From Cellulomonas sp. NTE-D12 (GTDB taxonomy: Bacteria > Actinomycetota > Actinomycetes > Actinomycetales > Cellulomonadaceae): a stretch of DNA of 64,000 nucleotides. The notes beneath the pieces are model-generated. The model saw only the letters and a program-made list of their open reading frames with translations. It ran no database searches and was not told where the DNA came from. Every line of letters begins with the position of its first letter. Positions within the stretch are counted from its first letter, which is position 1. The position numbers and the translations under genes were made by a program. The stretch lies in NCBI RefSeq assembly GCF_027923705.1, contig NZ_AP026442.1, positions 3,038,001-3,102,000 of the forward strand, given 5' to 3'. Of this stretch, positions 54,730 to 63,465 are shown in pieces.

Positions 54730-55971
54730 GTGAACCCCGGCCGGGCCCCGTCCGTGGTGAGCTCCGTGCGGTCCCCGATCAGCCGGCTCGCCGACCCGCC
54801 GAGGCTGCTGCGCGCCCGCTGGCCGGTGGCCGTGGCGGCGGGGCTCACCGCCGCAGGGGTGGTGCTGGGCCGCCGGTCGGGCACCTGGGACCGGCGCTGG
54901 ACGATCGGTGCCGGCGGCGCGCTGGCGCTGACCACGGCGCTCGCGGTCAACCGGTACGTCGGCTACGTGCCGACCCCGGGCGCCGTCGGCATGTACCTGG
55001 CCAGCTGGTCGGCGCGGCTGCGCCGGAGCACGCCGCCGCCGGGCAGCGTCCGCACGTGGCGGCAGGCCGAGGACGGCTCCGGACGGGTGCTCGCGGCACA
55101 GGTGCCGGTACCGCGCGAGCTGCGCCTGCCCGCCTCGATCACGTGGGTGTGGACCCCGCCGGGCTACGACGACGAGCCGGAGCGCCGGTACCCGCTCCTG
55201 CTGATGCTGCACGGCACCCCGGGGTCGTCCGCCGACTGGTTCGCGGCGGCGGAGGTCCCCCGGCTGCTCGACGAGCTCGTCTCGTCCGGGAAGATCCCGC
55301 CGGTGGTCGCCGTCGCGCCGGACCTCAACGGCACCGGCGTGTCGTGGCTCGACACGGAGGGCCTGGACTCGACCACCGGCGGCGCCCAGATCGAGACCTT
55401 CCTGTGGCAGGTGCTGCTGCCGTGGGTGGAGCAGCACCTGCGGGTGAGCGACGACCGGCGGCGCCGGATGCTCGCCGGGTTCTCGGCCGGCGGCTTCGCC
55501 GCCCTCGACCAGGGGCTGCGGCACCCGGAGCTGTTCGCCACGCTGCTGACCTTCGAGCCGTACGGCGATCCCGGTCTGGGCGGGCGGCTGATGCTGCGGA
55601 CGCCGCAGGAGTGGGCGGAGCACGACGTGTCGTCGTACGTCGGCGACGTGCCGCTGCCGCCGGACCTCGGCGTGTTCGTCGACATCGCCGGCCATGCCCG
55701 TGGACGCACCAACGGTCAGGTCGCCCGCTCGATCGCCGGGGTGCTGCGGGCGCGCGGCGCGCAGGTGCTGGTGCGCAACGAGCCGGGGCACGACCACACC
55801 TGGGTGATGGCCCGGCACGGGCTGCCGCACGCCCTGGCGTTCGCCGCCTCCCGGCTGCCGTCCGACGAGCACAGGCTCGCCCCCGACCAGGCGCCGCGCC
55901 CTCGACGAGGGTCGGTGCGGCCGGCCCGCGAGCCCGTACCACCGCCGACGAGCGCGCCCGACGCGGCCTGA
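54730..55971 (+). CDS. Membrane-anchored alpha/beta-hydrolase esterase, paralogue (413 aa)
   Basis: This has the same layout as its neighbour. Two N-terminal helices (about 32-70) include VGYVPTPGAVGMYLASW in the position of VGYMPSVAAARVTLAGW. The esterase domain then has WVWTPPGYDDEP, HGTPGSSADWFAAAE, LNGTGVSWLDTEGLDSTTGG, the nucleophile elbow AGFSAGGFAALDQGL and the His in GHDHTWVMA. The C-terminal 35 residues are Pro/Arg-rich. GTG 54730 lies 43 bases after the first esterase gene. The pair clearly arose by tandem duplication, with overall similarity from the membrane helices to the end. Confidence 0.83.
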   Translation: MNPGRAPSVVSSVRSPISRLADPPRLLRARWPVAVAAGLTAAGVVLGRRSGTWDRRWTIGAGGALALTTALAVNRYVGYVPTPGAVGMYLASWSARLRRSTPPPGSVRTWRQAEDGSGRVLAAQVPVPRELRLPASITWVWTPPGYDDEPERRYPLLLMLHGTPGSSADWFAAAEVPRLLDELVSSGKIPPVVAVAPDLNGTGVSWLDTEGLDSTTGGAQIETFLWQVLLPWVEQHLRVSDDRRRRMLAGFSAGGFAALDQGLRHPELFATLLTFEPYGDPGLGGRLMLRTPQEWAEHDVSSYVGDVPLPPDLGVFVDIAGHARGRTNGQVARSIAGVLRARGAQVLVRNEPGHDHTWVMARHGLPHALAFAASRLPSDEHRLAPDQAPRPRRGSVRPAREPVPPPTSAPDAA

Positions 55972-56008
55972 GCCCGCCCGCAAGGCGCCGCAGCCCCGTC
56001 GCAGTCGC

Positions 56009-57211
56009 CTACAGCGCGAGCGTCCGCCGCAGGTTGCGGACCGCCTCCCGGCCGGCGCGGTTGGCCCCGACCGTCGACGCGCTCGGCCCGTACCCGACCA
56101 GCTGGACGCGCGGGTCCGCCACCACCTGCGTGCCGTCCATCACGATCCCGCCGCCCGGCGCCCGCAGCCCCAGCGGCGCCAGGTGGTCCAGCGACGCGCG
56201 GAACCCGGTCGCCCACAGCAGCGTGCGGGCCGGCACGTGGGCCGGGCCGGTGACCCAGCCGTCGCCGGCCTCGTCCGGGTGGTCCCACTCGACGCCGTCC
56301 GGGACGATCCGGTCGAACATCGGCCGGGCGCGCAGCACGCCGGACTCGATGCCGGCGCGGTAGGCGGCCGTCAGCGGCAGCCCGGTGACGCTGACCACGC
56401 TCGCCGGCGGCAGGCCCGCCCGGGTGCGGGCGTCCACCTGGGACACCGACTCGCGACCGTGCTCGGGGGTGAACTCGGCGTCGATCCACTGCGGGGGCCG
56501 CCGGGTGACCCACGTCGTCGGGGTGAGCGGGGCGATCAGCAGCAGCAGCTGCACCGCCGAGGTACCGGCGCCGACCACCACCACCGGCCCGTCGGCCAGC
56601 TCCTCCGGCGTGCGGAAGTCGCGGGTGTGCAGCTGCCGTCCGGCGAACGTCGACCGCCCGGGGTACGCCGGCCAGAACGGCTTCTGCCACGTCCCGGAGG
56701 CGTTGACCAGGCCGCGGGCGCGCCAGACGACCTGCGCGTCGGACCCGTCGAGCACCCGGCTCCGGACCAGCAGCCGACCGCCGCCGTCGTCGGCCACCCG
56801 CTCCACGCGTACGGGACGCTGCACCTGAAGGTCGTACGCGTCCTCGTACTGCGCGAAGTAGTACGGCACCGCCTGCGCCGCCGGCTCGGACTCGTCCGGC
56901 ACGTGCAGCGGCATGCCGGGCAGCTCGTGCACCCGGTGCGCCGCCGCCATGGTCAGCGCCGGCCACCGGTGCTGCCAGGCACCGCCCGCGCGCGGGTTGT
57001 CGTCGAGCACCACGAACGTCGCCCGCGCCTGCTCCCAGCCGCGTGAGCCGACCGCGACCAGGCCGGTGCGGCGCAGGTGGTAGGCCGCCGACAGCCCCGC
57101 CTGCCCGGCACCCACCACCACGACGTCCACGTCGACGGTGCGGGGTCCCGCAGGCGGCCCGGGACGCCGTGACCGGCGCGACCCGGACGGCGGGGCGGGC
57201 GTGGACTCCAT
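56009..57211 (-). CDS. FAD/NAD(P)-binding monooxygenase-like flavoprotein (400 aa)
   Basis: This is a flavin-containing monooxygenase-like oxidoreductase. A Pro/Arg-rich leader of about 26 residues precedes the FAD motif VVVGAGQAGLSAAYHLRR. Next are DDNPRAGGAWQHRWPALTM, a second Rossmann motif VVVVGAGTSAVQLLLL for NADP, VTRRPPQWID and the closing LLWATGFRASLDHLAPLGL with VGYGPSASTVGANRAGREAV. The substrate is unknown. ATG 57211 begins MESTPAPPSG. It is divergent from mshD, 69 bases apart, but no link in function is evident. Confidence 0.88.
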   Translation of the reverse strand: MESTPAPPSGSRRSRRPGPPAGPRTVDVDVVVVGAGQAGLSAAYHLRRTGLVAVGSRGWEQARATFVVLDDNPRAGGAWQHRWPALTMAAAHRVHELPGMPLHVPDESEPAAQAVPYYFAQYEDAYDLQVQRPVRVERVADDGGGRLLVRSRVLDGSDAQVVWRARGLVNASGTWQKPFWPAYPGRSTFAGRQLHTRDFRTPEELADGPVVVVGAGTSAVQLLLLIAPLTPTTWVTRRPPQWIDAEFTPEHGRESVSQVDARTRAGLPPASVVSVTGLPLTAAYRAGIESGVLRARPMFDRIVPDGVEWDHPDEAGDGWVTGPAHVPARTLLWATGFRASLDHLAPLGLRAPGGGIVMDGTQVVADPRVQLVGYGPSASTVGANRAGREAVRNLRRTLAL

Positions 57212-57280
57212 CGCCCGCCCACGGTAACCCAGCCCCCGGCGCCCCTGCCGTCCGCGCGCGCCCCGTGATGGGATCGCCCC

Positions 57281-58237
57281 ATGCACCCCGAGCAGCTGAC
57301 CGGTCCCCTGCCGGCAGCCACCGCCGCCCGGGTGCGCGCGCTCGCGGCCCGCGCCGAGGCGGCGGACGGCATCGCGCCGCTGTCCGAGGAGCCCCTGCTG
57401 CGCCTGACCGACCCGGAGGCGCCCGTCCGGCACCTGCTGGTGCACGAGCCCGGCGTCCCCGAGCTCCACGGGTACGCGCAGCTGGCCCTGGACGACGGGG
57501 CCGCGCCGCTGGTCGAGCTGGTGGTGGACCCGCCGTCCCGCGGCCACGGGGTCGGCCGCGAGCTGCTCGCCGCCGCGCACCGCATCGCCGGTCGGCCGCC
57601 GCTGGTGTGGGCGCACGGGGACCTGCCCGCGGCTCGGGCCCTGGCGACAGCGGCGGGACTGGTGCCGGTGGAGCAGCTGTGGCGGATGCGCGCCGCGCTA
57701 CCTGTCCCGCCGCCCGCGCCGGCGCTGCCGGACGGTGTCCGCGTGCGGGTCTTCGTGCCCGGTCAGGACGAGGACGCCCTGGTCAGGCTCAATGCGCGGG
57801 CGTTCGCCGACCACCCCGACCAGGGCCGCTGGACCCGTCACGACGTGCTGGCACGGGAGGCGGAGCCGTGGTTCGACCCGGCCGGGCTGCTGCTGCTCGA
57901 ACGTGCCGGGGCGCCGATCGGATTCGTCTGGACCAAGGTGCACCCCGCCGGTGACCTCGAGCCGGGACCGGTCGGGGAGCTGTACGTGGTGGGCGTCGAC
58001 CCGGACGCGCAGGGCGCGGGCCTCGGCGGCGTGCTCACGGCGCTGGGCCTGCGGGTGCTGGCCGAGCGCGGGCTGACCGCCGTGGTGCTGTGGACGTCCG
58101 GGGACAACGACCGGGCGGTGCGCACCTACCGGCGCGCCGGTTTCGAGCCGGTGGTGGTCGACGTGCGGTACGGACCGAGCCCGACGGCCGACGACACCGC
58201 ACCGGACGTCACCGGACCCGCCGCACCCCCGGCCTAG
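57281..58237 (+). CDS. mshD: Mycothiol synthase (318 aa)
   Basis: This enzyme acetylates the cysteine of Cys-GlcN-Ins, the last step of mycothiol synthesis, the main thiol of actinobacteria. It has two tandem GNAT domains. The N-terminal one is degenerate (ELVVDPPSRGHGVGRELL near 85), and the C-terminal one is active (GELYVVGVDPDAQGAGLGGVLTALGL near 235), with NDRAVRTYRRAGFEPV near the end. Length is normal. It is followed 46 bases later by ppk1 in the same direction. Confidence 0.93.
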   Translation: MHPEQLTGPLPAATAARVRALAARAEAADGIAPLSEEPLLRLTDPEAPVRHLLVHEPGVPELHGYAQLALDDGAAPLVELVVDPPSRGHGVGRELLAAAHRIAGRPPLVWAHGDLPAARALATAAGLVPVEQLWRMRAALPVPPPAPALPDGVRVRVFVPGQDEDALVRLNARAFADHPDQGRWTRHDVLAREAEPWFDPAGLLLLERAGAPIGFVWTKVHPAGDLEPGPVGELYVVGVDPDAQGAGLGGVLTALGLRVLAERGLTAVVLWTSGDNDRAVRTYRRAGFEPVVVDVRYGPSPTADDTAPDVTGPAAPPA

Positions 58238-58283
58238 CCGAGCCCACCGGACCGGACCCGCGCGAGGGTGCCACGATGGGCGC

Positions 58284-60527
58284 ATGAGCGACGCGACCGT
58301 GCTCCAGAACTCCTTGGCGGCCACCATCGCCGAGCACCTGGACACCTCCGCCATGCCGGTGGTCCCGGTGGACGCCACCCCGCTGCCGGAGGGCCGGTTC
58401 CTCGACCGGGAGCTGTCCTGGCTGGCGTTCAACCAGCGGGTGCTGGAGCTGGCCGAGGACCCGAGCGTGCCGCTGCTGGAGCGGGTGCGGTACCTGGCGA
58501 TCTTCGCGTCCAACCTCGACGAGTTCTTCATGGTGCGGGTGGCCGGCCTCAAGCGCCGCATCGCCACCGGCATCGCCGTCACGGCCGCCTCCGGCCTGTC
58601 CCCGCGGCAGGTGCTCGAGGCGATCAGCGAGCGCGCGCACACGTTGATGACCCGGCACGCGCAGGTGTTCGTCCAGCAGGTGCAGCCGGCGCTGGCGGCC
58701 GAGGGCATCACCATCGTCCGCTGGGACGACCTGGGCGAGGCCGAGCAGGACCGGCTGCACAAGTACTTCCGACGGCAGATCTTCCCCGTGCTGACCCCGC
58801 TGGCGGTGGACCCGGCGCACCCCTTCCCGTACATCTCCGGGCTGTCGCTCAACCTGGCCGTCTCGGTGGTGAACCCGACCAGCGGCAAGGAGCACTTCGC
58901 CCGCGTCAAGGTACCGCCGCTGCTGCCCCGGTACGTCGCGGTCGACGCCTCCGGCCGGCCGAGCGCCCCGGACCTGCAGACCGCCGCGGTGGAGAAGGGC
59001 CCCACCAGCTTCGTGCCGGTCGAGGACGTCATCGCCCAGCACCTGGACTACCTGTTCCCCGGCATGGAGATCCAGGAGTTCCACACCTTCCGCGTCACCC
59101 GCAACGAGGACGTGGAGGTCGAGGAGGACGACGCCGAGAACCTGCTCAAGGCGATGGAGAAGGAGCTGCTCCGGCGCCGGTTCGGCCCGCCGGTGCGGCT
59201 CGAGCTCGCCGCCGGCACCAGCGCACGCGTGCGCAAGCTCCTGGTGCGCGAGCTGGCGATGTCCGAGGAAGACGTCTACGAGCTGCCCGCCCCGCTGGAC
59301 GCCACCGGCCTGAACCTGATCGCGGACCTGGACAGGTCGTCCCTGCACTTCCCGACGTACGTGCCGACCACCCACCGGCACCTGGCGGAGGTCGAGTCGG
59401 CGACGCCGACGGACATCTTCGCGGCGATCCGCGCGCGGGACATCCTGCTGCACCACCCGTACGACTCGTTCTCCACGTCGGTCCAGGCCTTCCTCGAGCA
59501 GGCCGCCGCCGACCCGCAGGTGCTGGCGATCAAGCAGACGCTGTACCGGACGTCGGGCGACTCGCCCATCGTCGACGCGCTGATCGACGCCGCCGAGGCC
59601 GGCAAGCAGGTCTTGGCGCTGGTGGAGATCAAGGCCCGGTTCGACGAGCAGAACAACATCTCCTGGGCGCGCAAGCTCGAGCAGGCGGGCGTACACGTGG
59701 TGTACGGCATCGTCGGGCTGAAGACGCACTGCAAGCTGTCGCTGGTGGTCCGGCAGGAGAGCGACGGCCTGCGCCGGTACAGCCACGTCGGCACCGGCAA
59801 CTACCACCCCAAGACGGCGCGCCTGTACACCGACCTTGGCCTGCTGACGTGCGACCCGGAGGTGGGCCAGGACCTGACCCGCCTGTTCAACCAGCTGTCC
59901 GGCTACGCCCCGAAGTCGCGGTTCCACCGGCTGCTGGTCGCGCCCCGCTCGGTGCGCGCCGGGCTGATCGAGCGGATCGAGCGCGAGGCCGCCTCGGCCC
60001 GTGCCGGCCGGACGGCGTGGATCAAGATCAAGGTCAACTCGATGGTGGACGAGGCGACGATCGACGCCCTGTACCGTGCCTCGATGGCCGGCGTGCCGAT
60101 CGACATCAGCGTGCGCGGCATCTGCGCGCTGCGGCCGGGCGTGCCGGGGCTGTCCGAGACGATCCGGGTGCGCTCGATCCTCGGCCGGTTCCTCGAGCAC
60201 TCGCGCGTCTTCGCGTTCGCGCACGCCGACGGCACCCCGGAGGACGGGTTCGACTTCGCCGGTCCCGAGGTGTTCATCGGCTCCGCCGACCTGATGCACC
60301 GCAACCTCGACCGCCGGGTCGAGGCCCTGGTGCGGGTGGCCGACCCGGACCACGTCGTGGAGCTGCTCGACCTGATCGACCTGCAGATGGGCGACGGCAT
60401 CTCGTCCTGGCACCTGCTGCCGGACGGCGCGTGGGAACGGCACTCGACCGGTCCCGAGGGGCCGCTGGCCGACGTGCAGGCGGTGCTGATCGCCCGGCAG
60501 CGGCGCCGGCCCGGGCTCGGCCAGTGA
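58284..60527 (+). CDS. ppk1: Polyphosphate kinase 1 (747 aa)
   Basis: This enzyme makes inorganic polyphosphate from ATP, reversibly. The four-domain enzyme is complete: RFLDRELSWLAFNQRVLELA at the N-terminus, HPFPYISGLSLNLAV, the C1 domain RDILLHHPYDSF, KQTLYRTSGDSPIV and the phospho-accepting histidine in VGTGNYHPKTARLY (His508). In C2, FIGSADLMHRNLDRRVE follows. The stop overlaps the GTG of the Nudix gene (GTGA). Together with pitA and its PhoU-like partner downstream it forms a phosphate storage neighbourhood. Confidence 0.97.
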   Translation: MSDATVLQNSLAATIAEHLDTSAMPVVPVDATPLPEGRFLDRELSWLAFNQRVLELAEDPSVPLLERVRYLAIFASNLDEFFMVRVAGLKRRIATGIAVTAASGLSPRQVLEAISERAHTLMTRHAQVFVQQVQPALAAEGITIVRWDDLGEAEQDRLHKYFRRQIFPVLTPLAVDPAHPFPYISGLSLNLAVSVVNPTSGKEHFARVKVPPLLPRYVAVDASGRPSAPDLQTAAVEKGPTSFVPVEDVIAQHLDYLFPGMEIQEFHTFRVTRNEDVEVEEDDAENLLKAMEKELLRRRFGPPVRLELAAGTSARVRKLLVRELAMSEEDVYELPAPLDATGLNLIADLDRSSLHFPTYVPTTHRHLAEVESATPTDIFAAIRARDILLHHPYDSFSTSVQAFLEQAAADPQVLAIKQTLYRTSGDSPIVDALIDAAEAGKQVLALVEIKARFDEQNNISWARKLEQAGVHVVYGIVGLKTHCKLSLVVRQESDGLRRYSHVGTGNYHPKTARLYTDLGLLTCDPEVGQDLTRLFNQLSGYAPKSRFHRLLVAPRSVRAGLIERIEREAASARAGRTAWIKIKVNSMVDEATIDALYRASMAGVPIDISVRGICALRPGVPGLSETIRVRSILGRFLEHSRVFAFAHADGTPEDGFDFAGPEVFIGSADLMHRNLDRRVEALVRVADPDHVVELLDLIDLQMGDGISSWHLLPDGAWERHSTGPEGPLADVQAVLIARQRRRPGLGQ

Positions 60528-61495
60528 AGGCAGTCGCTGCGCCGGTCGTCGTCGAGGCGGCCGGCGCGCTCGTGTGGCGGGTGCGTCGCGGCAGGCTGCA
60601 GGTGGCGCTGGTGCACCGGCCCCGGTACCGCGACTGGTCGTGGCCCAAGGGCAAGCTGGAGGCCGACGAGACGGCGGTGGAGGCCGCCGCCCGCGAGGTG
60701 GCCGAGGAGATCGCGCAGGACGTGGTGCTCGGCATGCCGCTGCCGCCGCAGGAGTACAAGCTGCGCGACGGCCGCATCAAGCGGGTGCACTACTGGGCGG
60801 CGCAGGTGGCCGGGCGCTCGGACGCCCCGGCGGTGCACGCGCGGGAGCCGGTGCCGCCGGCCGCCCGCGCGGAGATCAACGACGTGCGGTGGTTCGACGC
60901 CCCGGACGCGGCCCGGCAGCTGACGCGGTCGTCCAACATGGCGCCCCTCGACGCCCTGATCGACTCCTACGCCAAGCGCCGGCTGGACACGCGCGCGGTG
61001 GTGGTGGTGCGGCACGGGTCGGCCCGCAAGCGGGCCGGGTGGACCGGGACGGAGGCCGACCGGCCCCTGACGCCGGACGGCGTACGGCAGTCGGAGCACC
61101 TGGTGCCGCTGCTGTCCGCCTTCGGGGTCACCGGCATCGTGTCCAGCGAGTGGCTGCGCTGCGCGGCCACCGTGCGGCCGTACGCGCAGGCAGCCGGCAT
61201 CCCGGTGCGGACGTCGCCGGTGCTCACCGAGGCGGGCCACCACACCAGCCCCGGCCTGGTGGCTGCCGAGGTGGCCGATCTGGTGCGTGGCCGCCACGAC
61301 GTCGCGCTGTGCACCCACCGGCCGGTGCTCGCCACGGTGATGGACGTGCTCGCCGAGCACTCCCGGCGCGAGGTGGCCGACGGCCTGCCGGCGCAGGACC
61401 CCTTCCTGCACCCCGGGGAGATCCTGGTCGCGCACGTGGCGGACACGGCGCCGGGACCTCGCGTGGTGGCGACGGAGCGGCACCGGCACGTCTGA
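60524..61495 (+). CDS. mutT1: Nudix hydrolase fused to histidine phosphatase, MutT1-like (323 aa)
   Basis: This two-domain protein cleans oxidised or diphosphate compounds. The N-terminal Nudix domain has a Nudix box from residue about 42 (GKLEADETAVEAAAREVAEE), ending EEIA rather than the usual EEtG. The C-terminal domain has the phosphohistidine signature VVVRHGSARKR (near residue 163) and a second His in ALCTHRPVL. The order equals mycobacterial MutT1 (Rv2985), which is also near ppk. GTG 60524 overlaps the ppk1 stop, so translation is coupled. 8-oxo-GTP/GDP or diadenosine polyphosphates are likely substrates. Confidence 0.92.
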   Translation: MKAVAAPVVVEAAGALVWRVRRGRLQVALVHRPRYRDWSWPKGKLEADETAVEAAAREVAEEIAQDVVLGMPLPPQEYKLRDGRIKRVHYWAAQVAGRSDAPAVHAREPVPPAARAEINDVRWFDAPDAARQLTRSSNMAPLDALIDSYAKRRLDTRAVVVVRHGSARKRAGWTGTEADRPLTPDGVRQSEHLVPLLSAFGVTGIVSSEWLRCAATVRPYAQAAGIPVRTSPVLTEAGHHTSPGLVAAEVADLVRGRHDVALCTHRPVLATVMDVLAEHSRREVADGLPAQDPFLHPGEILVAHVADTAPGPRVVATERHRHV

Positions 61496-61540
61496 CGCGC
61501 GGGTCCACGGCCCAGCGGGCGCTGTCTGCCCCAGCGGGCG

Positions 61541-62545
61541 TCAGCCGATCAGCGGCCGCAGCAGCACGTAGCAGAGGGCCGCCACGGCGGCGGCGGCCGG
61601 GATGGTGAGCACCCAGGCGACGGCGATGTTGCCGGCGACGCCCCAGCGCACGGCGGACAGCCGCTTGGTGGCGCCGACGCCCATGATCGCCGAGGTGATG
61701 GTGTGGGTGGTGGACACCGGGGCGTGCAGCGCGAACGCGTTGACGTACAGCACCACGGCCGAGACGGACTCGGCGACGAACCCGCGCGCGGGGTCGAGCT
61801 CGATGATCCGCCGACCGAGGGTCCGCATGATGCGCCAGCCGCCGGAGTACGTGCCGGCCGAGATGGCACCGGCCGCGGCGAGCTTGACCCACACCGGGAT
61901 GCCGGTGTGCGGGTTGGCCCACCCGACGCTGATCAGCGCCAGGTAGATCACGCCCATCGTCTTCTGCGCGTCCTGCAGGCCGTGGCCCAGGGCCATCGCC
62001 GCCGCCGAGATCGTCTGCGCCAGCCGGAACCGGCGCAGCGTGCGCGCCGGGGGACGCCGCCGGACCGCCCACAGCACGCCGACCATCACCGCGAAGCCGA
62101 GCACGAAGCCCAGCACAGGCGACACGATCATCGGCAGCACGACCTTGTTCTCGATCGCCTTGCCGTAGACGCCGAACCCGGCCGCGAGCCCGGCGCCGAC
62201 GAGCCCGCCGATGATCGAGTGCGTCGACGACGACGGCAGCCCCAGCCACCACGTGATGAGGTTCCAGGCGATCGCCCCGATCAGGGCGCACACCACCACC
62301 ACCAGCGCGTCGTGCGAGGACGCGTCCTTCAGGTCGACGATCGACTTGGCGATCGTCTCCGCGACGCCGGTGCCCAGCAGGGCGCCCGCGAAGTTCATCA
62401 CCGCCGCCATGATCAGCGCGACGCGCGGCGTCAGCGCCCGGGTGGACACCGACGTGGCGATCGCGTTCGCTGCGTCGTGGAAGCCGTTGGTGAAGTCGAA
62501 CCCCAGGGCGAACGCGACGACGACGACGACGAGCACGGCCTCCAC
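61541..62545 (-). CDS. pitA: Low-affinity inorganic phosphate transporter (334 aa)
   Basis: This is a PiT family phosphate (metal-phosphate) symporter. About ten helices are present, with the duplicated signatures GFDFTNGFHDAANAIATSVSTRAL near residue 15 and VNAFALHAPVSTTHTITSAIMGVG near 275. It also has WWLGLPSSSTHSIIGGLVGAG and ALGHGLQDAQKTMG. GTG 62545 lies 6 bases after the stop of the PhoU-like gene, so the pair is one operon. It converges on the Nudix gene. Confidence 0.95.
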   Translation of the reverse strand: MEAVLVVVVVAFALGFDFTNGFHDAANAIATSVSTRALTPRVALIMAAVMNFAGALLGTGVAETIAKSIVDLKDASSHDALVVVVCALIGAIAWNLITWWLGLPSSSTHSIIGGLVGAGLAAGFGVYGKAIENKVVLPMIVSPVLGFVLGFAVMVGVLWAVRRRPPARTLRRFRLAQTISAAAMALGHGLQDAQKTMGVIYLALISVGWANPHTGIPVWVKLAAAGAISAGTYSGGWRIMRTLGRRIIELDPARGFVAESVSAVVLYVNAFALHAPVSTTHTITSAIMGVGATKRLSAVRWGVAGNIAVAWVLTIPAAAAVAALCYVLLRPLIG

Positions 62546-62551
62546 GGCGGC

Positions 62552-63172
62552 TCAGGACTCCTTGACGGCGATGGTCTCGATGGTGTTCGCCACCCGCTCG
62601 AACGCGTCGGCCGCGTCCTCGAGCTTCTCCACGATCTCCTTGAGCTTCATCAGCAGGATCGGGTCGGAGATCTCCTCGAACATCTGCGCCAGCAGCTTGC
62701 GGTGCGCCTTGTCCGCCTGGTTCTCCAGCCGGTTGATCTCCACGACGTACTCCGACAGGGAGCTCATGGACCGCAGCCGCGGCATCGCCTCGGCGGTGAG
62801 CTCGGCGGCGCGCTGCAGCGCCTGCACCTGGTCGGCCACGCGGGGCGGCAGGCCCTCGATCTTGTAGAGGACGACGAGGTCGGCGGCCTCCTCCATGAAG
62901 TCCATGCAGTCGTCCAGGCCGGAGGCGAGCGTGTAGATGTCGTCCCGGTCGAACGGCGTGATGAACGTGAGGTTCAGCTGCCGCATGATCGTGTGCGTCG
63001 CCTCGTCTGCCTGGTGCTCCGCCTCGGCGAAGCGCTTGCCGATCTCCTTGCGGGTGGCGCGATCGGCGCCGAGCATCTCGCCCAGCAGGTTCGCACCCGT
63101 CACCAGGTGCTGGGCCTGGGCGGCGAAGAGGTCGTAGTACGAGTTCTCGCGCGGTGTCAGGCGCAGGCGCAC
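62552..63172 (-). CDS. DUF47/PhoU-like Pit accessory protein (206 aa)
   Basis: This cytosolic helical-bundle protein regularly accompanies PitA and is thought to regulate it. It has YYDLFAAQAQHLVTGANLLGEML, AEHQADEATHTIMRQLNLTFITPFDRDDIY (family signature with Asp/Glu metal ligands), ASGLDDCMDFMEEAADLVVLY and a C-terminal helix IVEKLEDAADAFERVANTIE. GTG 63172 has GGAG 7 bases upstream. The 293 bases upstream (63173-63465) show no gene and no clear PHO box. Confidence 0.92.
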   Translation of the reverse strand: MRLRLTPRENSYYDLFAAQAQHLVTGANLLGEMLGADRATRKEIGKRFAEAEHQADEATHTIMRQLNLTFITPFDRDDIYTLASGLDDCMDFMEEAADLVVLYKIEGLPPRVADQVQALQRAAELTAEAMPRLRSMSSLSEYVVEINRLENQADKAHRKLLAQMFEEISDPILLMKLKEIVEKLEDAADAFERVANTIETIAVKES

Positions 63173-63465
63173 GGCAGGCTCCGGTCGAGGAATGGGGTGC
63201 CCGGGCGAGCCGCTCGGACGTCCGACAGCCTAACGGCACCCGACCGGGACATGGACGCCGGGTGTCTGGTACGTGCAGGTGATGTGCGCGGGCGAGCGGC
63301 CGTGGGCGCGGCAGGTTGGCCTGCCGGAGGAGTGGGTGCGTCGGGCCGCAGAGCGCCTCTCGGCGCGTGGCCGCTCGAAGCGGCGAAAAGTGGAGCCCGG
63401 GGCTACCGCGACCCGACGCCCGTCCATCTTAGGCACGCGTCCGGACGGGTCGCCGGGCCGGCCCG

